Origin: Woeseiaceae bacterium
GTDB taxonomy: Bacteria > Pseudomonadota > Gammaproteobacteria > Steroidobacterales > Woeseiaceae
Reading direction: 5' to 3'
Assembly: GCA_021773095.1 (NCBI GenBank)
Contig: JAJFKR010000030.1
Span: 1 to 56,044, forward strand
DNA length: 56,044 nucleotides
Translations under genes and position numbers: made by a program
Shown: piece by piece, positions 28,730-39,015 of the stretch
How the letters are laid out: every line of letters begins with the position of its first letter
Numbering within the stretch: the first letter of the stretch is position 1
Notes under the pieces: generated by a model
Told to the model about the DNA's origin: nothing
What the model saw: only the letters and a program-made list of their open reading frames with translations
The model's database searches: none

Positions 28730-30214
28730 ATGACCGGCAGCGATTCTGTGGCAAAGACCGAGCTCTATATCAACGGTAAGCGGTCCCAGCCCGGTGGCAA
28801 CAACTATTATCAACTGCACAATCCCGCGCGACCGGACGAACTGGTGGGCGAAGCCGCGAGCGCTACTTTGCAGGATGTCGATGCTGCATGTGAGGCAGCA
28901 CACGAGGCTTTTCCGGCATGGGCCGCATTGTCGTACGCCGAGAGGGCGGAGTACCTGCGGAAAATCGCAGAACATCTGACCGCCGATGAAGCGGAACTGC
29001 AATCCAGAATCCGGTTGTTCACTCGCGAGCATGGCAAGATATTGAAGGAAGCGACCATGGAGCTGACACGTCTCGGCGATCGTTTTCATTTTTGCGCCGC
29101 GATGGCAGAACGGCTTGCGATCGACGACGAGCTCAACGGACCACCGTTCGATACCATCATCACGCGCCAGCCGCGCGGAGTTGCGGCACTGATCGTTCCG
29201 TGGAACTGGCCGCTGTCAATTCTCGGCGCAAAACTGCCGCAGGCCCTGGTATCTGGAAATACCTGTGTCGTGAAACCATCACAGAATTCGGCGATGGCGC
29301 CGACATTGACGATCATGAAAATTGCGGAGATGTTGCCTCCGGGTGTCCTCAATGTTGTCACCGGCTCTGCTGCCGAGATCGGAGATGCTTTGCTATCGCA
29401 TCCGCGTATCAGAAAAATCAATTTCACTGGCAGTATCCCGGTCGGCAAACACGTGATGCGAGTTGCTGCCGATAATCTGACGCCGGTAACGCTCGAGCTT
29501 GGCGGTAACGACGCCGGGTTGTTCCTGCAGGACGCCGTTCTCGACGATGCTGCATTCATGCGCATTTATCTGGCAGCGTTCATGACCTCGGGCCAGATAT
29601 GTATGGCATTGAAGCGTGTTTATGTGCATCGCTCCCGATATGAGGAATTCCGGGAGGGATTAAGCGCTGTGGCGTCTCGGCAGGTGATCGGCGATCCCCT
29701 GTTGCCGGAAACCAATATGGGCCCGCTTAACAACAAAAACCAGCAGGAAGTGATCAAAGGGATGCTTGCCCAGGCACGTGAGCAAGGTGCGGATGTGCAG
29801 GAGTTTGGTGAAGTGCCCGATGAGGATCTGTACCGTGCGGGCTATTTTCAGAAACCAACACTCGTTTTCGATCCGGATCCCGCGCTTGATATTGTCAAGG
29901 AGGAACAGTTCGCGCCGGCATTGCCGATTATTCCATTCGACACAGATGATCAGGCTGTCGGTATGGCGAACGATTCAGAGTTCGGCCTGTGCTCGTCGGT
30001 CTGGACCGAGGACAGCGAAAGAGCGCTTGGAATCGCGCGACAGCTCGAAGCCGGGTACACCTATCTGAACGGGCATGGACCGCTGGCACAGGACAACCGC
30101 GGGCCGTTTGGCGGGTTCAAGAGCAGTGGCATTGGCAGAAACCTCGGGTATGAGGGTATTCTCGAGTTTCAGGATTACCACAGTATCTCGGGTCCTGATG
30201 GATGGTTGCTTTAA
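28730..30214 (+). CDS. NAD(P)-dependent aldehyde dehydrogenase
   Basis: This enzyme oxidises an aldehyde to a carboxylic acid. The 494-residue protein has the family residues: the general base Glu256 in TLELGG, the catalytic Cys291 in SGQICMALKR, and the cofactor-binding VPWNWPL region and FTGS motif. GAGGA lies 6 bases before the ATG. It lies divergent from the dehalogenase-like gene and 42 bases before the TetR gene. The context suggests an aromatic aldehyde such as 4-hydroxybenzaldehyde or vanillin; that is inference, as ALDH substrates cannot be read from sequence. Confidence 0.9.
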   Translation: MTGSDSVAKTELYINGKRSQPGGNNYYQLHNPARPDELVGEAASATLQDVDAACEAAHEAFPAWAALSYAERAEYLRKIAEHLTADEAELQSRIRLFTREHGKILKEATMELTRLGDRFHFCAAMAERLAIDDELNGPPFDTIITRQPRGVAALIVPWNWPLSILGAKLPQALVSGNTCVVKPSQNSAMAPTLTIMKIAEMLPPGVLNVVTGSAAEIGDALLSHPRIRKINFTGSIPVGKHVMRVAADNLTPVTLELGGNDAGLFLQDAVLDDAAFMRIYLAAFMTSGQICMALKRVYVHRSRYEEFREGLSAVASRQVIGDPLLPETNMGPLNNKNQQEVIKGMLAQAREQGADVQEFGEVPDEDLYRAGYFQKPTLVFDPDPALDIVKEEQFAPALPIIPFDTDDQAVGMANDSEFGLCSSVWTEDSERALGIARQLEAGYTYLNGHGPLAQDNRGPFGGFKSSGIGRNLGYEGILEFQDYHSISGPDGWLL

Positions 30215-30256
30215 GCTGTCTCGACGCAGACTCGTACGATTACAGGGGTTACTTCA

Positions 30257-30919
30257 TTGGCGGTCAGTAAAAATAAAACGGCAACAAAGGCACCGAACAA
30301 CGGTGGCGATTCGTCGCTCCCGGTGTCCTCGCGCGGCCAGCGCAGGAAAGCGATGATTCTTACCGCGGCGACCGAACTGTTCCTTTCAGCTGGATACGGT
30401 GAAACATCCATTGACGCGATCGTCCTGAAATCCGGCGGATCCAAGGCGACTTTGTACAGCTATTTTCCGACCAAGGCAGATCTGTTTCGTGCCGTTGTTG
30501 ACGCTATTGTATCGAGTGACGAAGAACCTGAATTGCAGTCACTGGACGACATTCACGATACGCTGGTGCAATTCGCAGAACATCGAATGCAAGTCATTTT
30601 TTCGCGCCAGCACCGTTCATTGATGCGACTGATTATTGGCGAGCGAGAGCGCTTCAAGGATATTGCGCGCATGTATTATGAGCGCGGTCCTCTGCGCAGC
30701 CACGCACAACTTACCGATTATTTTGAAACGCTAATTGGCAAAGGGCTTATCGACATAAGAAGTGCCGAGGAGGCGTCCGAGTTCTTCCGTGGCATGCTCT
30801 TGCACCAGCGTTATATTGATCAACTCTATCTGGATAGTCCCATGCCATCGACTGAAGAGCTCAGTGTCAGAGCGCGCCACGTCGTTGACCGCTTTCTTGA
30901 GGCCTACCACCTTCGCTAA
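30257..30919 (+). CDS. TetR/AcrR-family regulator
   Basis: The 220-residue protein has an N-terminal TetR helix-turn-helix (about residues 32-78, TSIDAIVLKSGGSKATLYSY) and a variable ligand domain. TTG is used as start, with AGGGG about 8 bases upstream. It follows the aldehyde dehydrogenase in one operon. The palindrome upstream of that operon and two similar sites downstream are candidate operators, which would make it autoregulated and the regulator of the whole block. The inducer is unknown. Confidence 0.9.
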   Translation: MAVSKNKTATKAPNNGGDSSLPVSSRGQRRKAMILTAATELFLSAGYGETSIDAIVLKSGGSKATLYSYFPTKADLFRAVVDAIVSSDEEPELQSLDDIHDTLVQFAEHRMQVIFSRQHRSLMRLIIGERERFKDIARMYYERGPLRSHAQLTDYFETLIGKGLIDIRSAEEASEFFRGMLLHQRYIDQLYLDSPMPSTEELSVRARHVVDRFLEAYHLR

Positions 30920-30948
30920 ATCAGCTCGTCTGGATATTTCCCATTTAC

Positions 30949-30976
30949 TTGACTAGAATGTACGGTACAGTACGCT
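30949..30976 (+). promoter_or_regulatory. Candidate promoter and TetR operator of the DUF3179 gene
   Basis: TTGACT (30949-30954) and TACGCT (30971-30976) are 16 bases apart. Between and over them, 30959-30975 reads TGTA-CGGTAC-AGTACGC, the same motif as at 28674 and 32316. A protein bound there would block RNA polymerase. Confidence 0.55.
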
Positions 30977-31018
30977 TAATGAGTTGTGCTGCCTGACAAC
31001 AAAACCTGGGATAGCTGA

Positions 31019-32245
31019 ATGAATATACTGGACGTTGCCGCGATCGCCGCGGTACTGCTTACTGCTGTTGCGGTACTGCCCGGCACGCTTGGCGTATTAA
31101 TGCTCACCAACACGATTGCGGCATCGCCAGCAGGGGCGCGCTACATTTATTCCCAGGCGGGCGCGCTGATTGTCGTCGCGTTGGCGCTCATTGTTTACAT
31201 TGGTATTCGAGGCAGTCAGGAGGGTAGCTATTCGATGGTTGCCCTCGCCAGTATGGCGGCGGTGGCTTTTTTGTTGCTCTACGGTTTCCTGATGCACGCC
31301 AAGTTGCTGTTCACGCCGATCAGAAATCCGACCTATGTTTCCGTGGATCAGGCACTTGACACATTCTCCGCTGACGAAGAAGTTGTTGGCGTCATTGATA
31401 ATAACGGCAATCCTTACGCCTATATTGCCCGGCTCGCCCGCCGACCGCATATCGTGTTTCAATCCGACGGCGACGCTCCCTTTCTGATGACGCACTGCAT
31501 CCTCGCGCACAGTTCCATGTCCTATGCGTTGCAAGGCAACTTCAGCAACCCCGACATCACAATTACTGCGGCACTGGCAAACAACATGGTGTTCTATGAA
31601 AAGAGTAGCCGTTGTTCTGTCGTGCAGATTCACAATCGTCTCGAGGGTAGGAACGAACCCCTGAGTACGGTACCGACAATCATGACCAGTCTCGGTAGCT
31701 GGAAGAAATACTATCCCGAATCGCCGGTCTGGTTACGGCCAATGACCTGGCGCGATACTTTCTATCTCAAGCTGCTGGCGAGGGCCGATGTCATAGACCC
31801 GGCAAGTCCCGTGATGGTGTATCCGCTACAGCATGAGCGCGATGATCGCTTGCCGCTGAAATCCTGCGTCGTCGGTGTGTTGGTGGACGGCCAGCCCCGA
31901 GCTTATCCGGTTCCGACTGTCGCAAGAATCAGGATTATCAATGATCGGCTGGGTGACCGACAAGTTGCTATCCTTTGTGACGGCGATTTTATTCAGGTAT
32001 GCGACCGCAGAATCGATAGTGATACGGCGTTGACGTTCGACTACTCGGAACAGACAGGTGAGATCGTCGACCGGGAGAGCGGCTCGACATGGCTGCCAAC
32101 CGGTCAGTGTAGCGCCGGTAAGTTCAAAGATCGGCAGCTTGGCCTCATTCCACATTACAACAAGATATTCTGGTATGTATGGTCCGACTACTTCCCTAAT
32201 AGTGACGTGTTCGAGGATTCCCAAAGCAGCTCCACTTCGACATGA
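31019..32245 (+). CDS. DUF3179 membrane protein
   Basis: The 408-residue protein has about three N-terminal membrane segments (residues about 5-30, 45-62, 72-92), then a DUF3179 domain (about 105-395), a family of unknown function found in periplasmic or membrane proteins. The domain contains conserved Cys-bearing segments (MTHCILAHS, SSRCSVVQIHNR, SAGKFKDRQLGL). Its promoter carries the TetR-operator-like motif shared with the dehalogenase-like and TonB-receptor promoters, so it probably belongs to the same regulon. No function is claimed. Confidence 0.75.
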   Translation: MNILDVAAIAAVLLTAVAVLPGTLGVLMLTNTIAASPAGARYIYSQAGALIVVALALIVYIGIRGSQEGSYSMVALASMAAVAFLLLYGFLMHAKLLFTPIRNPTYVSVDQALDTFSADEEVVGVIDNNGNPYAYIARLARRPHIVFQSDGDAPFLMTHCILAHSSMSYALQGNFSNPDITITAALANNMVFYEKSSRCSVVQIHNRLEGRNEPLSTVPTIMTSLGSWKKYYPESPVWLRPMTWRDTFYLKLLARADVIDPASPVMVYPLQHERDDRLPLKSCVVGVLVDGQPRAYPVPTVARIRIINDRLGDRQVAILCDGDFIQVCDRRIDSDTALTFDYSEQTGEIVDRESGSTWLPTGQCSAGKFKDRQLGLIPHYNKIFWYVWSDYFPNSDVFEDSQSSSTST

Positions 32246-32282
32246 CGAACGGTAACGGGGAAGCTCCTGGTCACAGCCGAAC

Positions 32283-32310
32283 TTGACTTTATTAGTATAA
32301 GCACGATAAT
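32283..32310 (+). promoter_or_regulatory. Predicted promoter of the TonB-receptor gene
   Basis: TTGACT (32283-32288) and GATAAT (32305-32310) are 16 bases apart, a strong sigma-70 promoter about 45 bases before the ATG. Confidence 0.7.
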
Positions 32311-32315
32311 CAGAC

Positions 32316-32332
32316 TGTACGTTACAGTTCAC
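32316..32332 (+). promoter_or_regulatory. Candidate TetR operator, TonB-receptor promoter
   Basis: TGTA-CGTTAC-AGTTCAC begins 6 bases after the -10 box, where a bound repressor would stop initiation. It is the third instance of TGTA-N6-AGTWCRC in 3.7 kb. Confidence 0.55.
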
Positions 32333-32355
32333 TCTTGCGAAACCGGGGGGTTACG

Positions 32356-34803
32356 ATGAACTTAGAAATTGCGCGTCTGTCAAGACGCTGCATTGCCGGG
32401 GTATGCACACTCGCATTTATCCCGGCGATAGCCAACGCCCAGAGTGGCGCCATCATTGACGAGATCGTCATCACAGCGGAAAAACGCGAAGCGACCGTGA
32501 TGGATACGGCGCTGGCAGTCTCCGCTTTTGACCAGACAGCACTGGACCGCAACGGTGCGACCAACGTCGAGGACTTGTCGCAAATGGTGCCGAATTTCAA
32601 GTTCGGTGAACTGAATCTCGGTTTCGGCGGAGCGCAGATAACAATCCGCGGCATTTCCAACGACGCAATCACCAATGACGGCGATCCGTCTATCGCCGTA
32701 CATATGGACGGCGTGTACCTGCCGCGAATTTCGAGCGGCAACGCGCTTTTCTACGATGTCGAGCGAGTAGAGGTTTTGCGTGGGCCACAGGGTACTTTGT
32801 ACGGTCGCAATACAACTTCGGGTACCGTCAATATCATTCCGAAACGCCCAAGCAATGAAACGGGGTTTGATGCAGAGCTAACCGGTGGAACGGACTCTTT
32901 GGTTGCCTTCAAGGGGGCCTTCAATGTCCCGTTAAGTGACACCGTCGCAGGGCGCGTCGCATTTACCTATGCAGAGCGCGATGGCTTGCGAAATAACGGA
33001 CCGGCGTCGGATGGCGACGATCTGGACGATATTGGTGTGCGTGGGTCCCTGTTATTCGATATCAGCGACGACGCATCCATCCTGTTAACCGGTGACTACT
33101 TCGAGCAGTCTGGCAATGGTGCAGTCATGGCAGCCATTCCTTACGATCGATCCTTCGATTTATCGGGTTACCAGGTACCATTTTCTCAGGACCCGCAGAA
33201 TTTCCCCCTCAACACGGATCCGAACAGGGAGAACGCAGACTACGGTTTCAAGGGCGAGCTAAATTGGGATCTCGGTCCTGCAGCCCTCTCAGCAATTGGC
33301 GCGTACCGGGTCAACGAACGCAAAAATACAGTTGATCGGGATGGCACCGATCAGGTTCCCGCCGTCGCTGATTTGTGCCGTTTCAATCCGCCGCCGCGTC
33401 CTTGTACAGCGGCCGTGGGGCCGACGGTCGGTAACTTCGCGGTGACGGACCAGGAATCCGAGGCCGTTAGCTTCGAGATTCGTCTGGCCTCCAATAGCGA
33501 CAGCGCGTTCGAGTGGATGCTGGGCGCCTACTATTTTGAAGAAGAACTCGACACCGATTTCGACGCATTTCTCGAAGGACTTCGGGGCGCCGGTTTTCTC
33601 GGTCCGAACCTTGTTCCACCATTGCCCGGACCGCCCGCGTTCCTGGTGCTCGCAGCAGACCCGGCAGTGCGCATCAACCGCTTTACTAACCAGAGCTCAG
33701 AGTCACTGGCATTTTTCGGCCAGGGTTCAGTAACCTTCGGCTCGGATGACCAATTCAAGTTGACGGTCGGCGTCCGCAACACGGAGGACGAAAAAGACGA
33801 TGGTGACGGGTCTTACGTTGGCTTCACGCTGGACCCGCTGACCGCGCCGCCGACCATAGATGCAGGCAGCTTTGATCCGACTTCGCCGGGCGCTCCAACC
33901 TGTACCGGTAATAATGGTGCGATAACCATTTTCCGCTGTCAGATTCGTAACCAGAGTGATGACTGGAACGAGACCTCCTTCAAAGTGGGCTTTGACTGGC
34001 GGCCAACCGACGACTGGCTGCTGTATGCATCTGCGACCGAGGGCTATCGGTCCGGTGGCTTCAATGACGCGAACACCTACAATCCAGAAACACTCCTGGC
34101 CTACGAGGTCGGGGCCAAAGGTCGCTTCCTTGATGGCCGCGCACAGGCAGATTTCTCGTTCTTCACCTACGACTTCGAGGACCAGCAGGTTAGCCAGGTA
34201 GTCGCGGCGCAAATCGTTACGCGAAATGCGGCTGAATCGACTATTACGGGTCTGGAGTTTGTGGGCAACTTTGCGTTCACCGACAAGACCCGAATTGATG
34301 TCACCGTCGCCTGGCTGGATGCAGAGTACGACGTGTTTACCGGTGTCGACGATCCGCAGACACCGGGCATCGTTCCGGAGGACCTTTCCGGTAACAAATT
34401 CAGTAAGGCGCCTGAGCTATCTCTGAATCTTACTCTTGAGCCGTATACCTGGTCGTTTGCCAATGGGGCAACACTGACGCCGCGCATCAATTTCCACTAT
34501 GAGGACGACTACTTCCTGCTGCCATTCAACAATGCGCAAAATCGGCAGGACAGCTATACACGGACGGATGTTCGGCTACGCTATGAATTTGGCGACGACG
34601 GCAAGTATTCGCTGGAAGCCTGGGTGAAGAATATCGAGGACGAAGATGTACTCGGTGCGCAATTCACGACCCCAAACAGCGCATTGGTACCACCGAACGC
34701 GCCGTTTATCGGTTTGCCGCCGGGCGCTGGACGTGAGGAATTACTGCTTGGCAGCTATTTGCCGCCGCGCACAGCTGGACTGACATTCCGGGCGTTCTTC
34801 TAG
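32356..34803 (+). CDS. TonB-dependent outer-membrane receptor
   Basis: This is an 815-residue active transporter of the outer membrane. It has a signal peptide (about 1-29, ending IANAQ), a TonB-box-like DEIVITAEKREA, a plug domain (about 45-165) and a long beta-barrel ending in Phe (TFRAFF). The ATG at 32356 follows GGGGG. In this family many receptors import sugars, aromatics or other small organics besides siderophores. The neighbours suggest the substrate of the catabolic block. The next gene starts 30 bases downstream. Confidence 0.92.
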   Translation: MNLEIARLSRRCIAGVCTLAFIPAIANAQSGAIIDEIVITAEKREATVMDTALAVSAFDQTALDRNGATNVEDLSQMVPNFKFGELNLGFGGAQITIRGISNDAITNDGDPSIAVHMDGVYLPRISSGNALFYDVERVEVLRGPQGTLYGRNTTSGTVNIIPKRPSNETGFDAELTGGTDSLVAFKGAFNVPLSDTVAGRVAFTYAERDGLRNNGPASDGDDLDDIGVRGSLLFDISDDASILLTGDYFEQSGNGAVMAAIPYDRSFDLSGYQVPFSQDPQNFPLNTDPNRENADYGFKGELNWDLGPAALSAIGAYRVNERKNTVDRDGTDQVPAVADLCRFNPPPRPCTAAVGPTVGNFAVTDQESEAVSFEIRLASNSDSAFEWMLGAYYFEEELDTDFDAFLEGLRGAGFLGPNLVPPLPGPPAFLVLAADPAVRINRFTNQSSESLAFFGQGSVTFGSDDQFKLTVGVRNTEDEKDDGDGSYVGFTLDPLTAPPTIDAGSFDPTSPGAPTCTGNNGAITIFRCQIRNQSDDWNETSFKVGFDWRPTDDWLLYASATEGYRSGGFNDANTYNPETLLAYEVGAKGRFLDGRAQADFSFFTYDFEDQQVSQVVAAQIVTRNAAESTITGLEFVGNFAFTDKTRIDVTVAWLDAEYDVFTGVDDPQTPGIVPEDLSGNKFSKAPELSLNLTLEPYTWSFANGATLTPRINFHYEDDYFLLPFNNAQNRQDSYTRTDVRLRYEFGDDGKYSLEAWVKNIEDEDVLGAQFTTPNSALVPPNAPFIGLPPGAGREELLLGSYLPPRTAGLTFRAFF

Positions 34804-34833
34804 GCGCCGACCGGAATCCTGGAATGAACCAGT

Positions 34834-36720
34834 ATGCTGCGTGATGTCTTTCAGGAATTCCTGAGCGGTTCACTTTCCCGACGGCAATTTCTCGGCACGC
34901 TGACACAAATGGGTGTCGGCGTGGCGGCGGCCGGGCAGATAGCCGATGCGTTCGCCGCGGTGCCCGAGCCCGAGCCCGATCTGGTGCTCAGGAACGTCAC
35001 GGGCGGGCGCATTACTTGCGAGACGCTGAAGCTGTGGGACGTCAAGTATGTCTTCGGCAATACCGGCTCCTACGAGGCACCTTTCGTCGATGCGCTGGTC
35101 GACTTTCCGGACATCCATTACGTGCTGGGCCTGCAGGAGGGGTCGGTAATGGCGATGGCCGACGGTTATGCGCGGGTCACCGGCCAGACCTCTTTCGTCA
35201 ACATTCACTCCGTTACCGGAACCGCCAATGCGCTTGGGCTGATCGTTAATGCGTGGGCGGACAACTCACCCGTCGTGGTATCGGTTGGTATGAGTGAAAC
35301 CAGCGGCGAGAATCTTGGTGTCTTCACAGAGACCACCAAGCTCGAAACCATCCCGGAGCTGTTCACCAAATTATCGTTTAGTTCGAGTCGTGTCGAAAAC
35401 CTGGGCGAATCCCTGCGCCGGGCATTCAGGCTGGCGTCCGTGCTACCGTCCGGTCCCGTATTTGTGGGCGTTCCGGTCGATGTTTGGGCGGGTGAGATAG
35501 CAGAGACATCGTTGATTCCGGCAGAAAGATCAGTCGCGGAGCGCAGAATTTCTCCTCAGCCAAGCGCCGTCGAGCAAGCTGCAGACTGGCTGCTCGCAGC
35601 AGAAAACCCGTTGCTGATCGCCGGTGCGGAACTGCCCCGCTGGGGCGGGTTGGCGGAGCTTGCCGAAGTATCCGATCATCTCGGCGCAACGGTAAGTGGT
35701 GACACCGCGTCCAGTCGTTCATCGATGGGATTTCCGAGCCACCACCCACGTTATCTTGGTGCAATGCGGCGCTCGATCAAGCCGGAGACACCTTTCGATG
35801 TGGTGCTTATCGCCGGTGCGAGCCGACTGTCACTATCGAGGGGCGGTCATCCGTTGATACCGCGCAATGCAAGAATTATCGAGATTGGCCTGCGCGAAGA
35901 TCACCTCGCTCGAAATTACCCGGCCGACCTCCTGCTTTACGCACACGCTGAGGTGACGCTACAACGCTTGCTGAAAGTCATGCGCGGCAGAGAAATCGAT
36001 CGCGGCCGTGTCGCGGCCAGAAGCCGGCAGGCTGAGGCGCTTAAAGAACAACAACACGCGAAACGCAAGAAGGTCCTGGCAAGTGTCTGGGATTCAAAGC
36101 TGATCGCGCCGGAACGACTGGCTGCAGAGCTCAACCGGACAATCGCGAAGGATGCGATCGTTGTCACAGAAGGCGCGACGTCCGACGCTCCGATCTGGGA
36201 TTACGTTGAGTTCGATCAGCCGGGTGGCGGTCGGCGCCATCTGATTTCCTCCGGTGGTAGTTTGGGCTGGGGGCTTGGTGCGGCCATTGGTGCCAAACTG
36301 GGTGCACCCGACAGACAGGTAGTTGCACTCGTTGGTGATGGTGGCTATCAGTTCGCAGTGCAGGCGCTTTGGACGGCAAAGCGATTCGAGGTGCCACTCA
36401 TCATCGTGATCTTCAACAACCTGGGCTATCAGGCGAATCGATGGGCATTATCGAGGCATAAGGGCAGGGCAGTCGAAACCGGCAAGTTCATCGGTATCAC
36501 CCTTGACGATCCACAAATCGACCATGTTGGCATTGCACGTTCCTACGGGCTGGACGGCGAAAGAGTCGACAAGCCCGCCGGTCTTGCGGCCGCGCTGAAT
36601 CGAGCGCTTGCTGCAGAAAGCGACGGCAAGGCCTATGTGCTGGATGTAATTATCGATCGGCGCGGTGGTGGCCGGGATGCAAGCTGGCACGAGAAACACC
36701 TGCCTGAATTCAGCTCCTGA
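34834..36720 (+). CDS. Tat-exported thiamine-diphosphate-dependent enzyme
   Basis: This 628-residue protein of the acetolactate synthase/benzoylformate decarboxylase superfamily has three domains. The catalytic Glu102 (LQEGSVMAMADGYAR) activates the cofactor, and GDG-X26-NN (from residue 501) binds the diphosphate and magnesium. Unusually, it begins with a twin-arginine signal (SRRQFLG at 15-21, hydrophobic core to about 43), so it is predicted to act in the periplasm. Decarboxylation of an aromatic 2-oxo acid is a reasonable guess given the neighbouring aldehyde dehydrogenase; the reaction is otherwise open. It lies 30 bases after the TonB receptor and is convergent with pobA. Confidence 0.85.
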   Translation: MLRDVFQEFLSGSLSRRQFLGTLTQMGVGVAAAGQIADAFAAVPEPEPDLVLRNVTGGRITCETLKLWDVKYVFGNTGSYEAPFVDALVDFPDIHYVLGLQEGSVMAMADGYARVTGQTSFVNIHSVTGTANALGLIVNAWADNSPVVVSVGMSETSGENLGVFTETTKLETIPELFTKLSFSSSRVENLGESLRRAFRLASVLPSGPVFVGVPVDVWAGEIAETSLIPAERSVAERRISPQPSAVEQAADWLLAAENPLLIAGAELPRWGGLAELAEVSDHLGATVSGDTASSRSSMGFPSHHPRYLGAMRRSIKPETPFDVVLIAGASRLSLSRGGHPLIPRNARIIEIGLREDHLARNYPADLLLYAHAEVTLQRLLKVMRGREIDRGRVAARSRQAEALKEQQHAKRKKVLASVWDSKLIAPERLAAELNRTIAKDAIVVTEGATSDAPIWDYVEFDQPGGGRRHLISSGGSLGWGLGAAIGAKLGAPDRQVVALVGDGGYQFAVQALWTAKRFEVPLIIVIFNNLGYQANRWALSRHKGRAVETGKFIGITLDDPQIDHVGIARSYGLDGERVDKPAGLAAALNRALAAESDGKAYVLDVIIDRRGGGRDASWHEKHLPEFSS

Positions 36721-36732
36721 CAAATACCATGC

Positions 36733-38016
<1,284 letters not shown>

Positions 38017-38089
38017 TCAAACAAGAAGTTGCACTTTTACGTCAAACGACTACGCTGAAGAGCAGTCACTTGACGGAACGATTACAACC

Positions 38090-38998
38090 ATGCGAAAAAC
38101 ACGATCGGAGCTCGGAATTCCTCATTTTGGACTGTACGGCGAATCCAGTGTCAGCCGCGATCCTGGTTTCGTTCATGTAGAGGATATTGCGGCTCGCAGC
38201 CGGGCGGTTGGCTGGCAGATCAAGCCCCACCGGCACAGCAACCTGTTCCAGGTCCTATGCGTCTTCAAGGGCCGAATTGAAGTGCAACTGGATGAGAAGA
38301 GCCACTCGCTGGCGGGCGGCTGGGCGATAACCATTCCACCCGGCGTGGTGCACGGATTTCGTTTTCAGCCGGATACCAACGGTGCTGTACTCACCCTTGC
38401 AGAACCGCTACTGGTTGATGACGGTTATCGGCAGTCACGACGCTATTTCGATGATGTGACGCGGATTGCGCGGACCATCGAGTTTCCGGAGGGGGGTGTA
38501 CTTTTCGATCAGCTCAGAAACTGCCTGAATCTGCTGGCCGCCGAATTTCGGCAGGCAGAAACCGGCTACCAGCAGATGCTGGAGTGGCAGGTAAGAATGG
38601 TCCTGATGACACTCAAGCGGCAGTTCGATAACAAACGCTACCAGACGTTCGTGAACAAACCGAGCAGCGAGTTGATAAAAAAGTATCGTATTCTTCTGGA
38701 GGACAACTATCGAAAGCAGTGGAATGTGCAGCAGTACGCCGCGGCTCTTCATACTTCGGTATCCACCCTCAACCGACGCTGCACGGAATGTGTGGGCACT
38801 TCCGCGAAATCCATCATTCAAAATCGTCTGATGATCGAGGCGAAACGGAAACTGATTTATACCCAGTATCCTCTGGACAGCATTGCTTATACGCTTGGGT
38901 TCAAGGATCCCGCCTATTTTTCCCGTTTTTTTAGACGCGTGGAAGGGGTTCCGCCGGTGGAGTATCGTCGCAGGAAAAAAGTAGAGCGTGCTGCGTAA
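38090..38998 (+). CDS. AraC-family regulator divergent from pobA (PobR/PobC-like)
   Basis: The 302-residue protein has a cupin-type effector domain (KPHRHSNLFQVLCVFKG, PPGVVHGF) and a C-terminal AraC DNA-binding domain ending in the signature GFKDPAYFSRFFRR. AraC-type activators of pobA respond to 4-hydroxybenzoate in several proteobacteria. The 145-base intergenic region with pobA is the likely site of action. It is related to the AraC protein beside ligAB. It ends 17 bases before the convergent LysR gene. Confidence 0.9.
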   Translation: MRKTRSELGIPHFGLYGESSVSRDPGFVHVEDIAARSRAVGWQIKPHRHSNLFQVLCVFKGRIEVQLDEKSHSLAGGWAITIPPGVVHGFRFQPDTNGAVLTLAEPLLVDDGYRQSRRYFDDVTRIARTIEFPEGGVLFDQLRNCLNLLAAEFRQAETGYQQMLEWQVRMVLMTLKRQFDNKRYQTFVNKPSSELIKKYRILLEDNYRKQWNVQQYAAALHTSVSTLNRRCTECVGTSAKSIIQNRLMIEAKRKLIYTQYPLDSIAYTLGFKDPAYFSRFFRRVEGVPPVEYRRRKKVERAA

Positions 38999-39015
38999 TT
39001 GGTATCGGGTCTGCC

